Shown piece by piece: positions 14,768-26,425 of a stretch of 64,000 nucleotides of DNA. A model generated the notes under the pieces. It was not told the origin of the DNA and made no database searches. It was given only the letters and a program-made list of their open reading frames with translations. Position numbers and translations under genes: made by a program. This DNA is from Micromonospora chokoriensis (GTDB taxonomy: Bacteria > Actinomycetota > Actinomycetes > Mycobacteriales > Micromonosporaceae), in the NCBI RefSeq assembly GCF_000718555.1, contig NZ_JOAN01000022.1, positions 79,974 through 143,973 on the forward strand, written 5' to 3'. Position 1 is the first letter of the stretch; each line of letters starts with the position of its first letter.

Positions 14768-16455
14768 ACGCCGTTCCTGTATCTGAAATCCCAGCCTTCA
14801 TTCGGCAGGAATTTAGCTCACGCGGCAACGTTCGGGTGATCGATGTTTCAGTCAAGGCATACCCAGACGAGACCAACTACATCGTCCTGGTCGAGGAATC
14901 CGATCTGCCAGTCGCGGCTCAAATCGGAAATGATCTTGACGATGAGATCTCCTCGCCGTCGAGCCGAGCGTTCGTCATTGTACGCAAAGCTCCCCGCAAG
15001 TTGGTCGAAGACAACTCATCACCGCTGGTACTAGGGGTGCAAGATGACCGCGCTCTCGATCTAATGCGGCTCATTAGTGCAAGATCTCGGGTCTCCGAAG
15101 CCCAGCCCAGCCTTTCCTATGTACGCGACGCACACCTCAACCTTCCAGCCGTTACGGCACCGCGCCATCACCTAATCTTCGGACGTCGAGGAGCGGGCAA
15201 GTCGGCCCTATTGGTAGAGGCCCGGAGCACCCTGAAACCCGAGAGTGCGATATCGTGCTGGATTAACATGCAAACTTTACGCAGCCAGCAAATCGAGCGT
15301 GTTTTCGTCTACGTAGTTGACGAAATTGTTTCAACCGTTCTAGCTAAGCAGCAGCAAATTCGTTCCGCATCCGCAATTGCCGTCCTAGGCGCAGAACTAT
15401 ACGAACAAACACGTAGCCTGCTCGCGCGGCAGGCCCCACTAGCACGAGAAGAAGCTGATCGACTTGTTCCGGAGGTTCAGCGACTACTCAAGCGATTTCT
15501 GGAAGCCAGCGGCCTCAGGATCTTTATTTTCATCGATGACTTCTACTACCTGCCTCGCATCGTTCAACCCAGCCTTCTCGACATGTTGCACGGCTGCGTT
15601 CGCGACTGCGACGCTTGGTTGAAGATCGCCTCCATTAGACACTTGACCCGGTGGTTCCAGTCGTCACCACCGCTTGGGCTGCAGACAGGTCATGATGCAG
15701 AACTCCTTGACTTGGACGTGACGTTGCAGGATCCCGCTCGGGCTAAGTCTTTCCTGGAAAATATCCTCTTTCAGTATGCCCGCCGTGTTGGCGTGCCAAC
15801 TCTAACGAGACTCTTCCACGGAGCCGCCTTGGACCGCCTTGTCCTTGCTTCGGGGGCGGTTCCACGTGACTATCTTATTTTGGCCGGCAGTTCCATCAGC
15901 AAAGCCCAACGCAGACCTAATGCCAAGCTCGTGGGTGTTCAGGACGTGAATCAAGCTGCGGGCGACGCTGCGCAGGTCAAGGTGCAGGAACTGGAAGAAG
16001 ACATGGCGGCTAATGTCGCTTCTGCCACTCGAACCGTTGAAGCCCTGAAACGAGTGCGAAATTTCTGCTTGGAGGACTCCAGCTACACGTACTTCTTGGT
16101 GGGATACCGAGAGAAAGAAGACTGGCCGCATCGCTACAACATCCTGACTGACCTTCTAGATCAGCGGCTCATTCATCTGGTCGACGGCGGAGTTTCCGAT
16201 CCTCATGCGGCCGGACATCGTTCGGAAGCCTTCATGCTCGACCTCAGCCAATTCTCTGGATCGAGGCTTAAGCAGGGCATCAGAGTGCTAGATTTTGTGG
16301 GTGGCCGAATTGTGTCGCGCAAGACACGTGGCGCGAATGTTCCTGGATCTGATCGTACAGGGAACACTCCGTTGAGAGTCATTGCGATCCTTCGAGGCGC
16401 ACCGACTTTTCCGCTCCACCGCCTGTCCGACCTGGCTGACGAGCCTAGCTACTGA
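14764..16455 (+). CDS. AAA-type ATPase partnered with HEPN protein
   Basis: 563 residues from the ATG at 14764, which overlaps the HEPN stop. Walker A is FGRRGAGKSALL (about residues 140-150) and Walker B is IFIFIDDFYYL (about 255-265), an ORC/STAND-like P-loop ATPase layout. The C-terminal part (about 470-540) resembles a winged helix (NILTDLLDQRLIHLVDGGVS). It contains a TTA codon at 15277-15279. A HEPN gene coupled to an ATPase is a recurring design in phage defence and toxin systems. Function here is inferred from that context. Confidence 0.72.
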   Translation: MNAVPVSEIPAFIRQEFSSRGNVRVIDVSVKAYPDETNYIVLVEESDLPVAAQIGNDLDDEISSPSSRAFVIVRKAPRKLVEDNSSPLVLGVQDDRALDLMRLISARSRVSEAQPSLSYVRDAHLNLPAVTAPRHHLIFGRRGAGKSALLVEARSTLKPESAISCWINMQTLRSQQIERVFVYVVDEIVSTVLAKQQQIRSASAIAVLGAELYEQTRSLLARQAPLAREEADRLVPEVQRLLKRFLEASGLRIFIFIDDFYYLPRIVQPSLLDMLHGCVRDCDAWLKIASIRHLTRWFQSSPPLGLQTGHDAELLDLDVTLQDPARAKSFLENILFQYARRVGVPTLTRLFHGAALDRLVLASGAVPRDYLILAGSSISKAQRRPNAKLVGVQDVNQAAGDAAQVKVQELEEDMAANVASATRTVEALKRVRNFCLEDSSYTYFLVGYREKEDWPHRYNILTDLLDQRLIHLVDGGVSDPHAAGHRSEAFMLDLSQFSGSRLKQGIRVLDFVGGRIVSRKTRGANVPGSDRTGNTPLRVIAILRGAPTFPLHRLSDLADEPSY

Positions 16456-16887
16456 ACGCCGTCAGCCTGCCTGACACCCGATGTCCGAACGCTACGGTCA
16501 CGTCCAAGTCGCGATTAGTCATCGACTCCTCGGTTGCCTACTGCCCCTCTGGAAGATGCGAGTTACCCGAGGGGCCGTCCCGGTCAAGCCCTCTGCCGAC
16601 ATCGCCTACCTGCTGTTCATTGACGGGCGAGAGCCCACAGGTCGCCAAGCTGCACTGCATGCCTGTCGGGTCTTTCCACTACTACGACGATCCGCCCCAA
16701 GAGATTCAGCGGAGAGTTGGGAGGGCCGAGGACAAGCGTCGGTCTGAACTAGTAACCCGCTAATGCAGTCCAGGTTGGGGACTATGCGGGCAGATCTACA
16801 CGTCGCCCTGTCAAATGCCGGACACAACGGAGGCAAGCGCCTCCAAGCAGTAGCGTCATCTGTAGCCGATGCTGTGAGCTGTGAGGC
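16456..16887. other. 432-bp gap in the island without a convincing gene
   Basis: An 88-codon frame on the plus strand (16481-16747) and a shorter one on the minus strand are present. Neither has a ribosome binding site, a domain signature or codon use like the neighbours. It could be a decayed gene or a regulatory spacer between the HEPN/ATPase pair and the pentapeptide-repeat gene. Confidence 0.4.
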
Positions 16888-18006
16888 ATGCCCCTACCTT
16901 TGGTCAGGCGAGCCATCGGCAGCTTAGCTCGGCTGTTTCAGCGGCGGTCGGAGTTGAGACTAATCCTTCTCGTCTTGCTCTGCCTAGCCTGCGCCCTGTT
17001 GCTGACGGCCGTGATACTTGGGCCACTGTCATCTTGGATTGCCGGAACACCAGTTCGAAGCCTAGACACAAAAGATGAAGTAGCCGCACTGAATGCCGTG
17101 CGCCAGACCGTACTCACCGCTCTTGGCGGATTGGCCGCCGTTATCGGATTAGGGTTTACCATTCGGACGTTCTACTTGTCGCGGCGAGGACAAGTAACCG
17201 AACGCTTCAAGAACGGTGTTGCCCTACTGTCATCCGACAAACTTGAGGAGCGACTCGGCGGTTTATTCACTCTTGAACATGTAATGTCGGAGTCCGAGCA
17301 GGAGCACGCGACTGTACTCGCCATCCTTTGCGCCTTCATTCGAGCCCGCACTCCCAGACGAGACACGCCCCCGGGGCTTTCCGGGATCGTCGCCCCTTCG
17401 CGGGATCCATTTGAGCACCCGGAGTTCGGTGATGAGCCGTCATACGACCTCGATGCCGCCATGGCCGTCATCGCTCGGCGCCCTAAACGGGACGAACCAA
17501 ATCGCCCAGACCTACGTGGAGTAAGCCTGCCGAACCTCTGCATACGAGCTTATGACTTCCGCCAAACTCCCCGCCTTACCGGAATGTTCTTGACGGGCGC
17601 TGACCTCCGAAGAGCTGATCTTCGCGGAGCAAGCCTTCAGCGGACAATTGCAAACGGGGCAGATTTGCGGTGGGCTTGGCTTGGAGAATCGGACTTGCGG
17701 TCGTCTGCGATATCAGGCGCAAACCTGCGCCATGCGCTTTTGGACGGTGCACAACTCGAACGTGTGCATTTCGATGGCTCGGACTTACGTGGCGCGCAAG
17801 GTCTCACCGCCGAGCAACTTTCTGTTGCGTTCATAGACAGCACAACGAAATTGCCCGAGGCTCTTCGAGACGACCCATGGGTCCTTGCACGAGTCATAGA
17901 TTGCGAGGCTTGGCGAGAGGCCCATGAACGAGAACCATGGGCTTGCCCGCCGCAGACTTTGCGGCCCGAAGCGACTGCACCGGCGTCCAGCGGGACTGCG
18001 TCTTAG
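16888..18006 (+). CDS. membrane-anchored pentapeptide-repeat protein
   Basis: 372 residues. Two transmembrane segments (about 24-46 and 73-95) are followed by RRGQVTERFKNGVALLSSDK and LEERLGGLFTLEHVMSESEQ, a module common in actinobacterial pentapeptide proteins. The repeats (about 210-300) read ADLRRADLRGASLQ, NGADLRWAWL, SGANLRHALLDGAQL. TTA at 17263-17265 and AT-richer codons match the island. It probably displays a right-handed beta-helix on the cytoplasmic side of the membrane. Related proteins appear near defence genes, but no activity can be assigned. Confidence 0.8.
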   Translation: MPLPLVRRAIGSLARLFQRRSELRLILLVLLCLACALLLTAVILGPLSSWIAGTPVRSLDTKDEVAALNAVRQTVLTALGGLAAVIGLGFTIRTFYLSRRGQVTERFKNGVALLSSDKLEERLGGLFTLEHVMSESEQEHATVLAILCAFIRARTPRRDTPPGLSGIVAPSRDPFEHPEFGDEPSYDLDAAMAVIARRPKRDEPNRPDLRGVSLPNLCIRAYDFRQTPRLTGMFLTGADLRRADLRGASLQRTIANGADLRWAWLGESDLRSSAISGANLRHALLDGAQLERVHFDGSDLRGAQGLTAEQLSVAFIDSTTKLPEALRDDPWVLARVIDCEAWREAHEREPWACPPQTLRPEATAPASSGTAS

Positions 18007-18286
18007 CTCCACACGCCAGAACTCGTGCTGCCGTCTAAGTGCCAGGTTCCCGCAGATTGAGTGGACCCTAAGTTCTCTCCACCAACGAATCTGACCCCAA
18101 TGGCGGAAGCTCTTTGCTCGCCAGTGCGAGCTGCCCAGCAAGATTACACAGGGTCAAGGTCCACGTAGTCAAGATACATGACTAAACGACCATCACCGAC
18201 GAGCCGAATTGCCAAGCTTCACACCTTCCCAATCGCTGAACGTAAACGCTACATTCCATTCAGTAGCAACCGCAGGGAGGTCACAG
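18007..18286. other. 280-bp intergenic region before the DUF4365 gene
   Basis: No hairpin, repeat or open frame with family support is visible. It must contain the promoter for the DUF4365 pair and the end of the pentapeptide-repeat transcript. Confidence 0.4.
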
Positions 18287-18790
18287 TTGGACGCCGAGAC
18301 GTGGCAAAAGGAGCAAATCAGCCGTGCCTTCCTTCACGCGGTCGCAGCGCGCGAGGGCTGCACGTTGGGCGAGTGGGCAGTGGACAAGGATGGTGTAGAT
18401 ACGACATTACGTAGACGCGGTCGGATGGTCGACATCCAGCTCAAGTGCACACAAGAGCTGCGAAGACTGGGTGACTCATACGCGTTCGACCTGGACGTAA
18501 AGACGTACGACAAGCTACGCGGGACAGATCGTTCCGCACCCGGGTATCTGTTCGTCATGATTGTTCCGAGGGATATCAAGGATTGGATTCACCTTCACGG
18601 CGATGAATACCTACTCTTGAGATGCGCCGCTTTTTATGCGTGCATTCAAGACAAGCCCTCGGTCAACACGTCAACCACGACCGTTATCCATCTCCCCTTC
18701 GCTCATCGCCTAAATCGTGACGCGCTGGAGCGCATGTTCGAGCATTCCCGCCGCCACGCTCTGGGTGTCCGCGATGGGATGGTCGCGTAA
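18287..18790 (+). CDS. DUF4365 protein (restriction-endonuclease-like fold)
   Basis: 167 residues. I choose the TTG at 18287 because AGGGAGG lies 6 bases before it; a longer frame starting at TTG 18209 has no such site. The segment DGVDTTLRRRGRMVDIQLKC shows the D...(D)xQxK layout of PD-(D/E)XK-like nucleases in the DUF4365 family. A TTA codon lies at 18407-18409. The stop is followed immediately by the ATG of the next gene, so the two form a pair. The likely job is nucleic-acid cleavage in a defence system. Confidence 0.72.
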   Translation: MDAETWQKEQISRAFLHAVAAREGCTLGEWAVDKDGVDTTLRRRGRMVDIQLKCTQELRRLGDSYAFDLDVKTYDKLRGTDRSAPGYLFVMIVPRDIKDWIHLHGDEYLLLRCAAFYACIQDKPSVNTSTTTVIHLPFAHRLNRDALERMFEHSRRHALGVRDGMVA

Positions 18791-19948
18791 ATGGGTACTA
18801 CTGATGCAGTGACAGCAGTCTCGCTGTTCATTGGGCCAGACGAGATATCAAGCTACCTGGCGCGTTCGGGATGGAACGTGTCAGCGTCGAGCCGAGTCGC
18901 AGAGATCTGGACGTCAAACCGTGCAGATAGCAGCGACTCCGAACTGCTCGTTCCTAGGATCGTTTCTGCCGCGGATTTCGAGATCAGACGCAACATCTTG
19001 CTACAGGACCTCCAATCTTATGAGCAACGCCCCGGCGAAGATATTCGCGACGAGATGAGCCGGCAATTTGTGGACGTGACGGATGTTTCCGCTGGGCACA
19101 AATTAGACAACTCAGTCTTTCCCCTGGACGCAGGACACAAGCTCTTCTATTCGGCCAAGAAAATGGTCATTGCTGCCGCCGCTGCCACCCTGAAACGCCG
19201 AGGCTACTTCGGCCATTCGGTACCCAAGAGAGCCAGGGAACAGGCACGGAACGTCCTGGTGGGACACACCCGTCCTGGATCGTACGTTGTCCCAGTAATT
19301 ACAAAGGCCCGCGTTCCTGACGCCTCATGGGACGATGATCGACCACGCCTTGTCGAAGAGGTCGAAGAATTGTCCTACGACCGCCGCATGGTCGTTACGC
19401 TCGCGAAAGGGCTAACAGCCCTGCACGAATTAGGCGTAGGAAGCGGAACGGAGCCAACCAACCGTGACGTTTATGACGGGGTCAGAGAGGGCATCTCATA
19501 CGAACTGTGCGATGGCGTACTTCGTTCGCTCCGCGATCCCACGGTTCAAAATTTCGAGGTAGGGTTCAAATGGGCTCCCGCCGTATCGCTACCGCTAGGA
19601 GTTCGGAGAAGTGTTGTGTTTCCTTCCGAGTCCGTTCCTCGATTACGACGTATCGCACGCGGCCTTCGCAAAGACATTGAGGATAGAGAGCAGGTAATAT
19701 ACGGCTGGGTTGAAGTCCTATCTAGCAAGGCGGAGGACGTCGGTGGATCAGTGCGAGTCCATGCGATAGTCGGCGGGAAACGCCGAGTAATTCGAATGAC
19801 CTTGGAAAGAGAGGACTATCAGAAGGCCGTCGAGAGCCACAAAAGGTGCTCTGTCATGGTGCGCGGCGACCTTCACATAGAAGAGGGAAAGCAACCAGTC
19901 ATGAACGTGCACTTGTTCGAACTTGAACAACGGCTACCCAACATATAA
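18791..19948 (+). CDS. unrecognised partner of the DUF4365 protein
   Basis: 385 residues, starting directly at the DUF4365 stop. No known domain is recognised. The N-terminal part (1-130) is mixed alpha/beta, the middle (about 105-150) has FYSAKKMVIAAAAATLKRRG, and the last 90 residues look like a small beta-barrel (YGWVEVLSSKAEDVGGSVRV, KRCSVMVRGDLHIEEG). It contains a TTA codon at 19430-19432 and AT-rich codons. It is probably a specificity or immunity partner of the nuclease. Confidence 0.65.
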   Translation: MGTTDAVTAVSLFIGPDEISSYLARSGWNVSASSRVAEIWTSNRADSSDSELLVPRIVSAADFEIRRNILLQDLQSYEQRPGEDIRDEMSRQFVDVTDVSAGHKLDNSVFPLDAGHKLFYSAKKMVIAAAAATLKRRGYFGHSVPKRAREQARNVLVGHTRPGSYVVPVITKARVPDASWDDDRPRLVEEVEELSYDRRMVVTLAKGLTALHELGVGSGTEPTNRDVYDGVREGISYELCDGVLRSLRDPTVQNFEVGFKWAPAVSLPLGVRRSVVFPSESVPRLRRIARGLRKDIEDREQVIYGWVEVLSSKAEDVGGSVRVHAIVGGKRRVIRMTLEREDYQKAVESHKRCSVMVRGDLHIEEGKQPVMNVHLFELEQRLPNI

Positions 19949-19995
19949 ACCTCGCCAACCACGACATTGACCGATACCCTGCCGGTTCTGTTGGC

Positions 19996-21720
19996 TCAGA
20001 GCGCCACGATCGCCGCAGTCTCCGCTGGCAACTGGATCCGGTCCCGCATCACGGTGACGCCCTCCCCCGTAGCCAACAGCACCCGTCGAGCCACCCCAGG
20101 CAGCGACACCCCCTGCCCCCGCCCAGCCAGGTTCGCCACCACAAGCGTGTCCCCCCGTCGCATCAGCAGGAACTGGTCCCCGTGCTGCACAGAGACAGCG
20201 TTCAACCGAGGATCAGACAGGTCCGGCGACGACCGACGCAGCGCGATCAACCGCTGATAAAACGACAGCATCGAAGCATGCTCAGGCTTGTCCAGCTCAG
20301 CCCAGTCCAACCGCGACCGCACGAACGTCTCCGGATCCTGCGGGTCAGGAACGTCCCCCTCAGCCCACCCGTGTGACGCAAACTCCCGCCGCCTCCCCAA
20401 AGCGACGGCGGTAGCCAGCTCAGGCTCCGGATGCGAGGTGAAGAACTGCCACGGCGTAGAGGCAGCCCACTCCTCCCCCATGAACAGCATCGGAGTAAAC
20501 GGCGCGGTCAGCAGCAACGTCGCCCCAACCCGCAGCAGCGACGGCGACAGAGAAGCCGAGATCCGATCCCCGGTAGCCCGGTTCCCGATCTGATCATGGT
20601 TCTGCAGGTACGCCACGAACCGGTGCCCCGGCACACGAGGATCAACAGGCCGCCCATGGTGCCGGTTGCGGAAGCTAGACCAGGTCCCCGCGTGGAAGAA
20701 CCCGCCGGTCAGCACATCAGACAGCGTCTCCAGGGACCCGAAGTCCCCGTAGTACCCCTGCCGCTCCCCCGTCAGCAACGTGTGCAGCGCGTGGTGCGCG
20801 TCGTCGTTCCACTGCGCGTGCAGCCCGAACCCACCCGCCTCCCGAGGCGTGATGAGCCGCGGGTCGTTGAGGTCCGATTCGGCGATCAGCGACAACGGCC
20901 GCCCCAGGTGCGTCGACAGCGACTCGACCTCGATAGCCAGCTCTTCGAGCAGCGGCACCGCCCGCGAGTCGGGCAGGGCGTGCACAGCGTCCAACCGCAG
21001 CCCGTCGACGTGGTAGTCGCGTAGCCACATGAGGACGCTGTCGATGATGTAGCGGCGTACCTCGTCGGAGTGCGGGCCGTCCAGGTTGATCGAGCGGCCC
21101 CAACTGTTGCTCTGCTCGGCGAGGTAGGGCCCGAACTGCGGCGCGTAGGCCCCGGAGGGCCCGAAATGGTTGTAGACGACGTCGAGGATCACCCCCAACC
21201 CGCGAGCGTGGGCGGCGTCGACGAACCGTTTCAGGCCGTCGGGGCCGCCGTAGGGCTCGTGTGGGGCGTACCAGCAGACGCCGTCGTACCCCCAGTTGTG
21301 TTCGCCGTTGAAGGCGTTGACCGGGAGCAGCTCGATCAGGTCGATGCCCAGCGAGACCAGGTGGTCGAGGCGGTCGATGGCCGCGTCGAAGGTGCCTTCC
21401 GGGGTAAAGGTGCCGATGTGCAGCTCGTAGAGGATGCTGCCGGGCAGTTGCCGGCCGGTCCACGCGCTGTCGGACCACGCGAAGTCGGCGTGGTCGTAGC
21501 GGCGGCTCGGCCCGTGCACCCCCGCAGGTTGCCACGGTGAGCGGGGGTCGGGCAGTGGGGTTTCGTCGTCGTTCAGCAGAAAGGAGTAGTCGAGGCCGGC
21601 GTCGGGCACGTCGACCCGCCACCAGCCGTCGGCGGCGACGCGCATCTCGTGGTCGGTGTCGCCGGTCAGGCGTAGCCGTACGCGGGTGGCGTCGGGTGCC
21701 CAGACGGAGAATTCGGTCAT
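19996..21720 (-). CDS. treZ: malto-oligosyltrehalose trehalohydrolase
   Basis: 574 residues, normal for TreZ. An N-terminal beta-sandwich (EFSVWAPDATRVRLRLTG) precedes a GH13 barrel with GVILDVVYNHFGPSG, the nucleophile in GLRLDAVHALPD, the acid in SLIAESDLND and the third carboxylate in LQNHDQIGNRA. The enzyme releases trehalose from maltooligosyltrehalose made by TreY. Its ATG overlaps the treY stop by 4 bases, so it is the last gene of the treYZ/glgX operon. It converges on the AT-rich island 47 bp away. Confidence 0.95.
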   Translation of the reverse strand: MTEFSVWAPDATRVRLRLTGDTDHEMRVAADGWWRVDVPDAGLDYSFLLNDDETPLPDPRSPWQPAGVHGPSRRYDHADFAWSDSAWTGRQLPGSILYELHIGTFTPEGTFDAAIDRLDHLVSLGIDLIELLPVNAFNGEHNWGYDGVCWYAPHEPYGGPDGLKRFVDAAHARGLGVILDVVYNHFGPSGAYAPQFGPYLAEQSNSWGRSINLDGPHSDEVRRYIIDSVLMWLRDYHVDGLRLDAVHALPDSRAVPLLEELAIEVESLSTHLGRPLSLIAESDLNDPRLITPREAGGFGLHAQWNDDAHHALHTLLTGERQGYYGDFGSLETLSDVLTGGFFHAGTWSSFRNRHHGRPVDPRVPGHRFVAYLQNHDQIGNRATGDRISASLSPSLLRVGATLLLTAPFTPMLFMGEEWAASTPWQFFTSHPEPELATAVALGRRREFASHGWAEGDVPDPQDPETFVRSRLDWAELDKPEHASMLSFYQRLIALRRSSPDLSDPRLNAVSVQHGDQFLLMRRGDTLVVANLAGRGQGVSLPGVARRVLLATGEGVTVMRDRIQLPAETAAIVAL

Positions 21721-24014
21721 GAAGCAGCCTCCACGGAGGTGGTGGGAGGAGCCAGCAGAGCGACGGGATAGTCGGCCAGAAGATTGTCCAGCGGGACCTC
21801 TCCGCCACTGTAGACCCGACCGGTGAACAGGTCCTTCACCTCGTGAACGGGAAGTGACAAGGCTGTGTCACACCACCCACCGGCGCGGGCCAGGCCGAGC
21901 GGCAGGCGGGTCGCCACGGTGATCGCGCCGCCCCGGTCGAAGGCCACCACGTGCCGGCCCACCGGCCCGTGCGCGGGCACCGGCCGGTAGGTAGTGAACA
22001 GCTCCGGGTGCGCCCGCCGCAACCGCAGGGTCCGCGACACGACGAGCAGCTTCGCCGCTCCGTCGGTGTCGATCGGGGGACGCCAGCCGCCGTCGATGCG
22101 GGCCAGCAGCTCTCGGCGTACGTCGAAGTCGACCGGGCGGCGATTGTCCGGGTCGACGAGGGAGTTGTCCCACAGCTCGGTGCCCTGGTAGGTGTCCGGC
22201 ACGCCGGGCATGGTGAGCTGCACGAGCTTCTGCCCGAGCGAGTTGCACCAGCCGGCCGGGGTGATGGCGGCGGCGAGTTCGGTCAGCTCGTCGTGCAGGC
22301 TCGGGTCGTCGTACATCCGGTCGACCACGGCGTGCAGGGCCTGTTCGAAGGCCGGGTCGGGGTTGGCCCAACTGGTCGAGGCCGCGGCCTCCCGGGCCGC
22401 CTTCTCGACGTAGGCGTGCAGCCGCTCGCGCTCGATCGGCCACGCGCCGACGGCGGTCTGCCAGAGCAGGTGGGCGAACGCCGGGTCAGGCAGTGGGGCG
22501 TACTCCATCCAGGTCTTGACCTGCTCGGCCCAGCGGCCCGGCAGTTCGCTGAGCACGGCGAGGCGGGCACGGACGTCCTCGCTGCGTTTGGTGTCGTGGG
22601 TGGAGACGGTGGTCATGCTGGCGGGCCAGCGGACCTGGTGGGCGGCGGCGAAGCGGTGGAACTCCGCGGGCGGCACCCCGAAGTGGGCGGGGCTGCCGCC
22701 GACCTCGTTGAGCGCCACGAAGCGGGTCCAGCGGTAGAAGGCGGTGTCCTCCACGCCCTTGGCCATCACCGCGCCGGTGAGCTGCGGGAAACGCATGCCC
22801 AGCTCGTCGGCGGGGTCGCGCAGCCGGCGGGTGACCGCGTCCAGGGCGAGGACCAGGTCGGGGCGGCGGCGGCCGGCCTCGGAGCGGGCGGCGGCGAGGT
22901 GCCGGGCGCCGTGCGGCGGGTAGCCGCGGTAGACGGCGAACGCGGCGGCCAGCTCGGCGAGCGCCGCGCGGGCCTGCTCGGTGGGCACCTCGGGGGCCAG
23001 GGCGGCGAGTCGGGTCAGCTCGGCGGCGAGCAGCCCGGTGGCGGCGGCGAGCTTGGTGGCGTGGGTCAGGTCCTCCCAGGAGGTGTGCTGCCCGGTCAGT
23101 CGGGTGTCCAGCGCGGTGAAGTCGCCCTCGGCGTCGGTGTCGACGAAGAGACCGTTGACGGCGGCCAGGGCGTCGTAGCCGGTGGTGCCGTCGACCGGCC
23201 AGTCCGGCAGCTCCTCGCCGTACTCCAGGATCTTCTCCACCACGAGCCAGGCGTCTGGCGCGGCGGCCCGCAACCGGGTCAGGTAGCCGGCCGGGTCGCG
23301 TAGGCCGTCCGGGTGGTCGACGCGAATGCCGTCGACCTCCCCGGCGGCGGCCCAGCGCAGGACGAGGTCGTGGGTGGCGGCGAAGACCGCCGGGTCCTCC
23401 ACGCGCAGACCGGCCAGGCCCGCGATGGCGAAGAATCGGCGGTACGTCAGCTCGGCGTCACCGCGACGCCAGGAGATCAGCTCGTAGTGCTGCCGGTCGT
23501 GCACCTCGGCGGCGCTGCCGTCGCCGGTGCCGTCGGCGATCGGGAAGCGGTGCTCGTGGTAGCGCAGCTCGCCGTCGACGACCTTGAGGTCGTCCAGGGC
23601 GGCCGGGTCGTCGGCAAGCACCGGCAGCAGCAGCCGGCCCCGGTCCCAGTCGATGTCGAACCAGTCGGCGTACGTGGAGTCGCGGCCTCGGCGCAGCACG
23701 TCCCACCAGGGCGGGTTCGCGGCCGGGACGGCGACCCCGGCGTGGTTGGGCACGATGTCGACGACGAGGCCGAGCTGCTGGTCGCGCAGCGCGCGCAGCA
23801 GCCGCTGCCGGGCGGCCTCCCCGCCCAGCTCCGGGTTGACGGCCCGGTGGTCGACCACGTCGTAGCCGTGCTGGGAGCCGGGGGTGGCGGTCAGCAGCGG
23901 GGCGCTGTAGAGGTGGCTGACGCCGAGGTGGGCGAGGTAGTCGACGATCGCGGCGGTGGCGTCCAGGTCGAAGCCGGGGCGGACCTGGATTCGGTACGTG
24001 GACTGCACGGCCAT
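21717..24014 (-). CDS. treY: malto-oligosyltrehalose synthase
   Basis: 765 residues, typical of TreY. It opens STYRIQVRPGFDLDATAAIV and carries GH13 motifs VDIVPNHAG, IRVDHPDG, EKILEYGEELPDW and TVSTHDTKRSEDVRARL. It converts the reducing-end maltose of a glucan chain to a trehalosyl unit. It starts 1 base after the glgX stop and overlaps treZ, so glgX-treY-treZ are one operon supplying trehalose from glycogen for osmotic and desiccation stress. Confidence 0.95.
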   Translation of the reverse strand: MAVQSTYRIQVRPGFDLDATAAIVDYLAHLGVSHLYSAPLLTATPGSQHGYDVVDHRAVNPELGGEAARQRLLRALRDQQLGLVVDIVPNHAGVAVPAANPPWWDVLRRGRDSTYADWFDIDWDRGRLLLPVLADDPAALDDLKVVDGELRYHEHRFPIADGTGDGSAAEVHDRQHYELISWRRGDAELTYRRFFAIAGLAGLRVEDPAVFAATHDLVLRWAAAGEVDGIRVDHPDGLRDPAGYLTRLRAAAPDAWLVVEKILEYGEELPDWPVDGTTGYDALAAVNGLFVDTDAEGDFTALDTRLTGQHTSWEDLTHATKLAAATGLLAAELTRLAALAPEVPTEQARAALAELAAAFAVYRGYPPHGARHLAAARSEAGRRRPDLVLALDAVTRRLRDPADELGMRFPQLTGAVMAKGVEDTAFYRWTRFVALNEVGGSPAHFGVPPAEFHRFAAAHQVRWPASMTTVSTHDTKRSEDVRARLAVLSELPGRWAEQVKTWMEYAPLPDPAFAHLLWQTAVGAWPIERERLHAYVEKAAREAAASTSWANPDPAFEQALHAVVDRMYDDPSLHDELTELAAAITPAGWCNSLGQKLVQLTMPGVPDTYQGTELWDNSLVDPDNRRPVDFDVRRELLARIDGGWRPPIDTDGAAKLLVVSRTLRLRRAHPELFTTYRPVPAHGPVGRHVVAFDRGGAITVATRLPLGLARAGGWCDTALSLPVHEVKDLFTGRVYSGGEVPLDNLLADYPVALLAPPTTSVEAAS

Positions 24015-24015
24015 G

Positions 24016-26133
<2,118 letters not shown>

Positions 26134-26425
26134 GTCGCTCCTTCGAACCACGGTCATGTGCACGCGGGTATTGCCCTGCCCCCGGGCACGCCAATCCATC
26201 CTTCCAGGCGGTGGCCGGAAACGACCTGTCTGATGCGCGCTACGACCGTTCAGGTGTCCTCCGTCACGATGACCCTTTTCGAGATGCGATCTGGGGTTCG
26301 ATGGACTTTCCTTGATGCGGGACAAGCGTTCGCGCGTGCCCGCCAGGCCCTCGGCCACCCCTTACACCTCTCGCTCCGCCGCCACTGACGCCGGCGCGTA
26401 CCACCATGCATGGACGGAGATAGAT

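Noticed and set aside
16481..16747. possible 88-residue gene in the AT-rich island
   Set aside because: No ribosome binding site, no domain and no support from neighbours; listed only as an open gap.
21951..23303. 450-codon open frame on the plus strand
   Set aside because: It is antisense to treY, whose full set of GH13 motifs is on the minus strand; such long antisense frames are normal in very GC-rich DNA.
26280..26320. tRNA-like GGTTCGAT segment
   Set aside because: No acceptor or anticodon stem can be built around it; no tRNA gene was recognised in the window.
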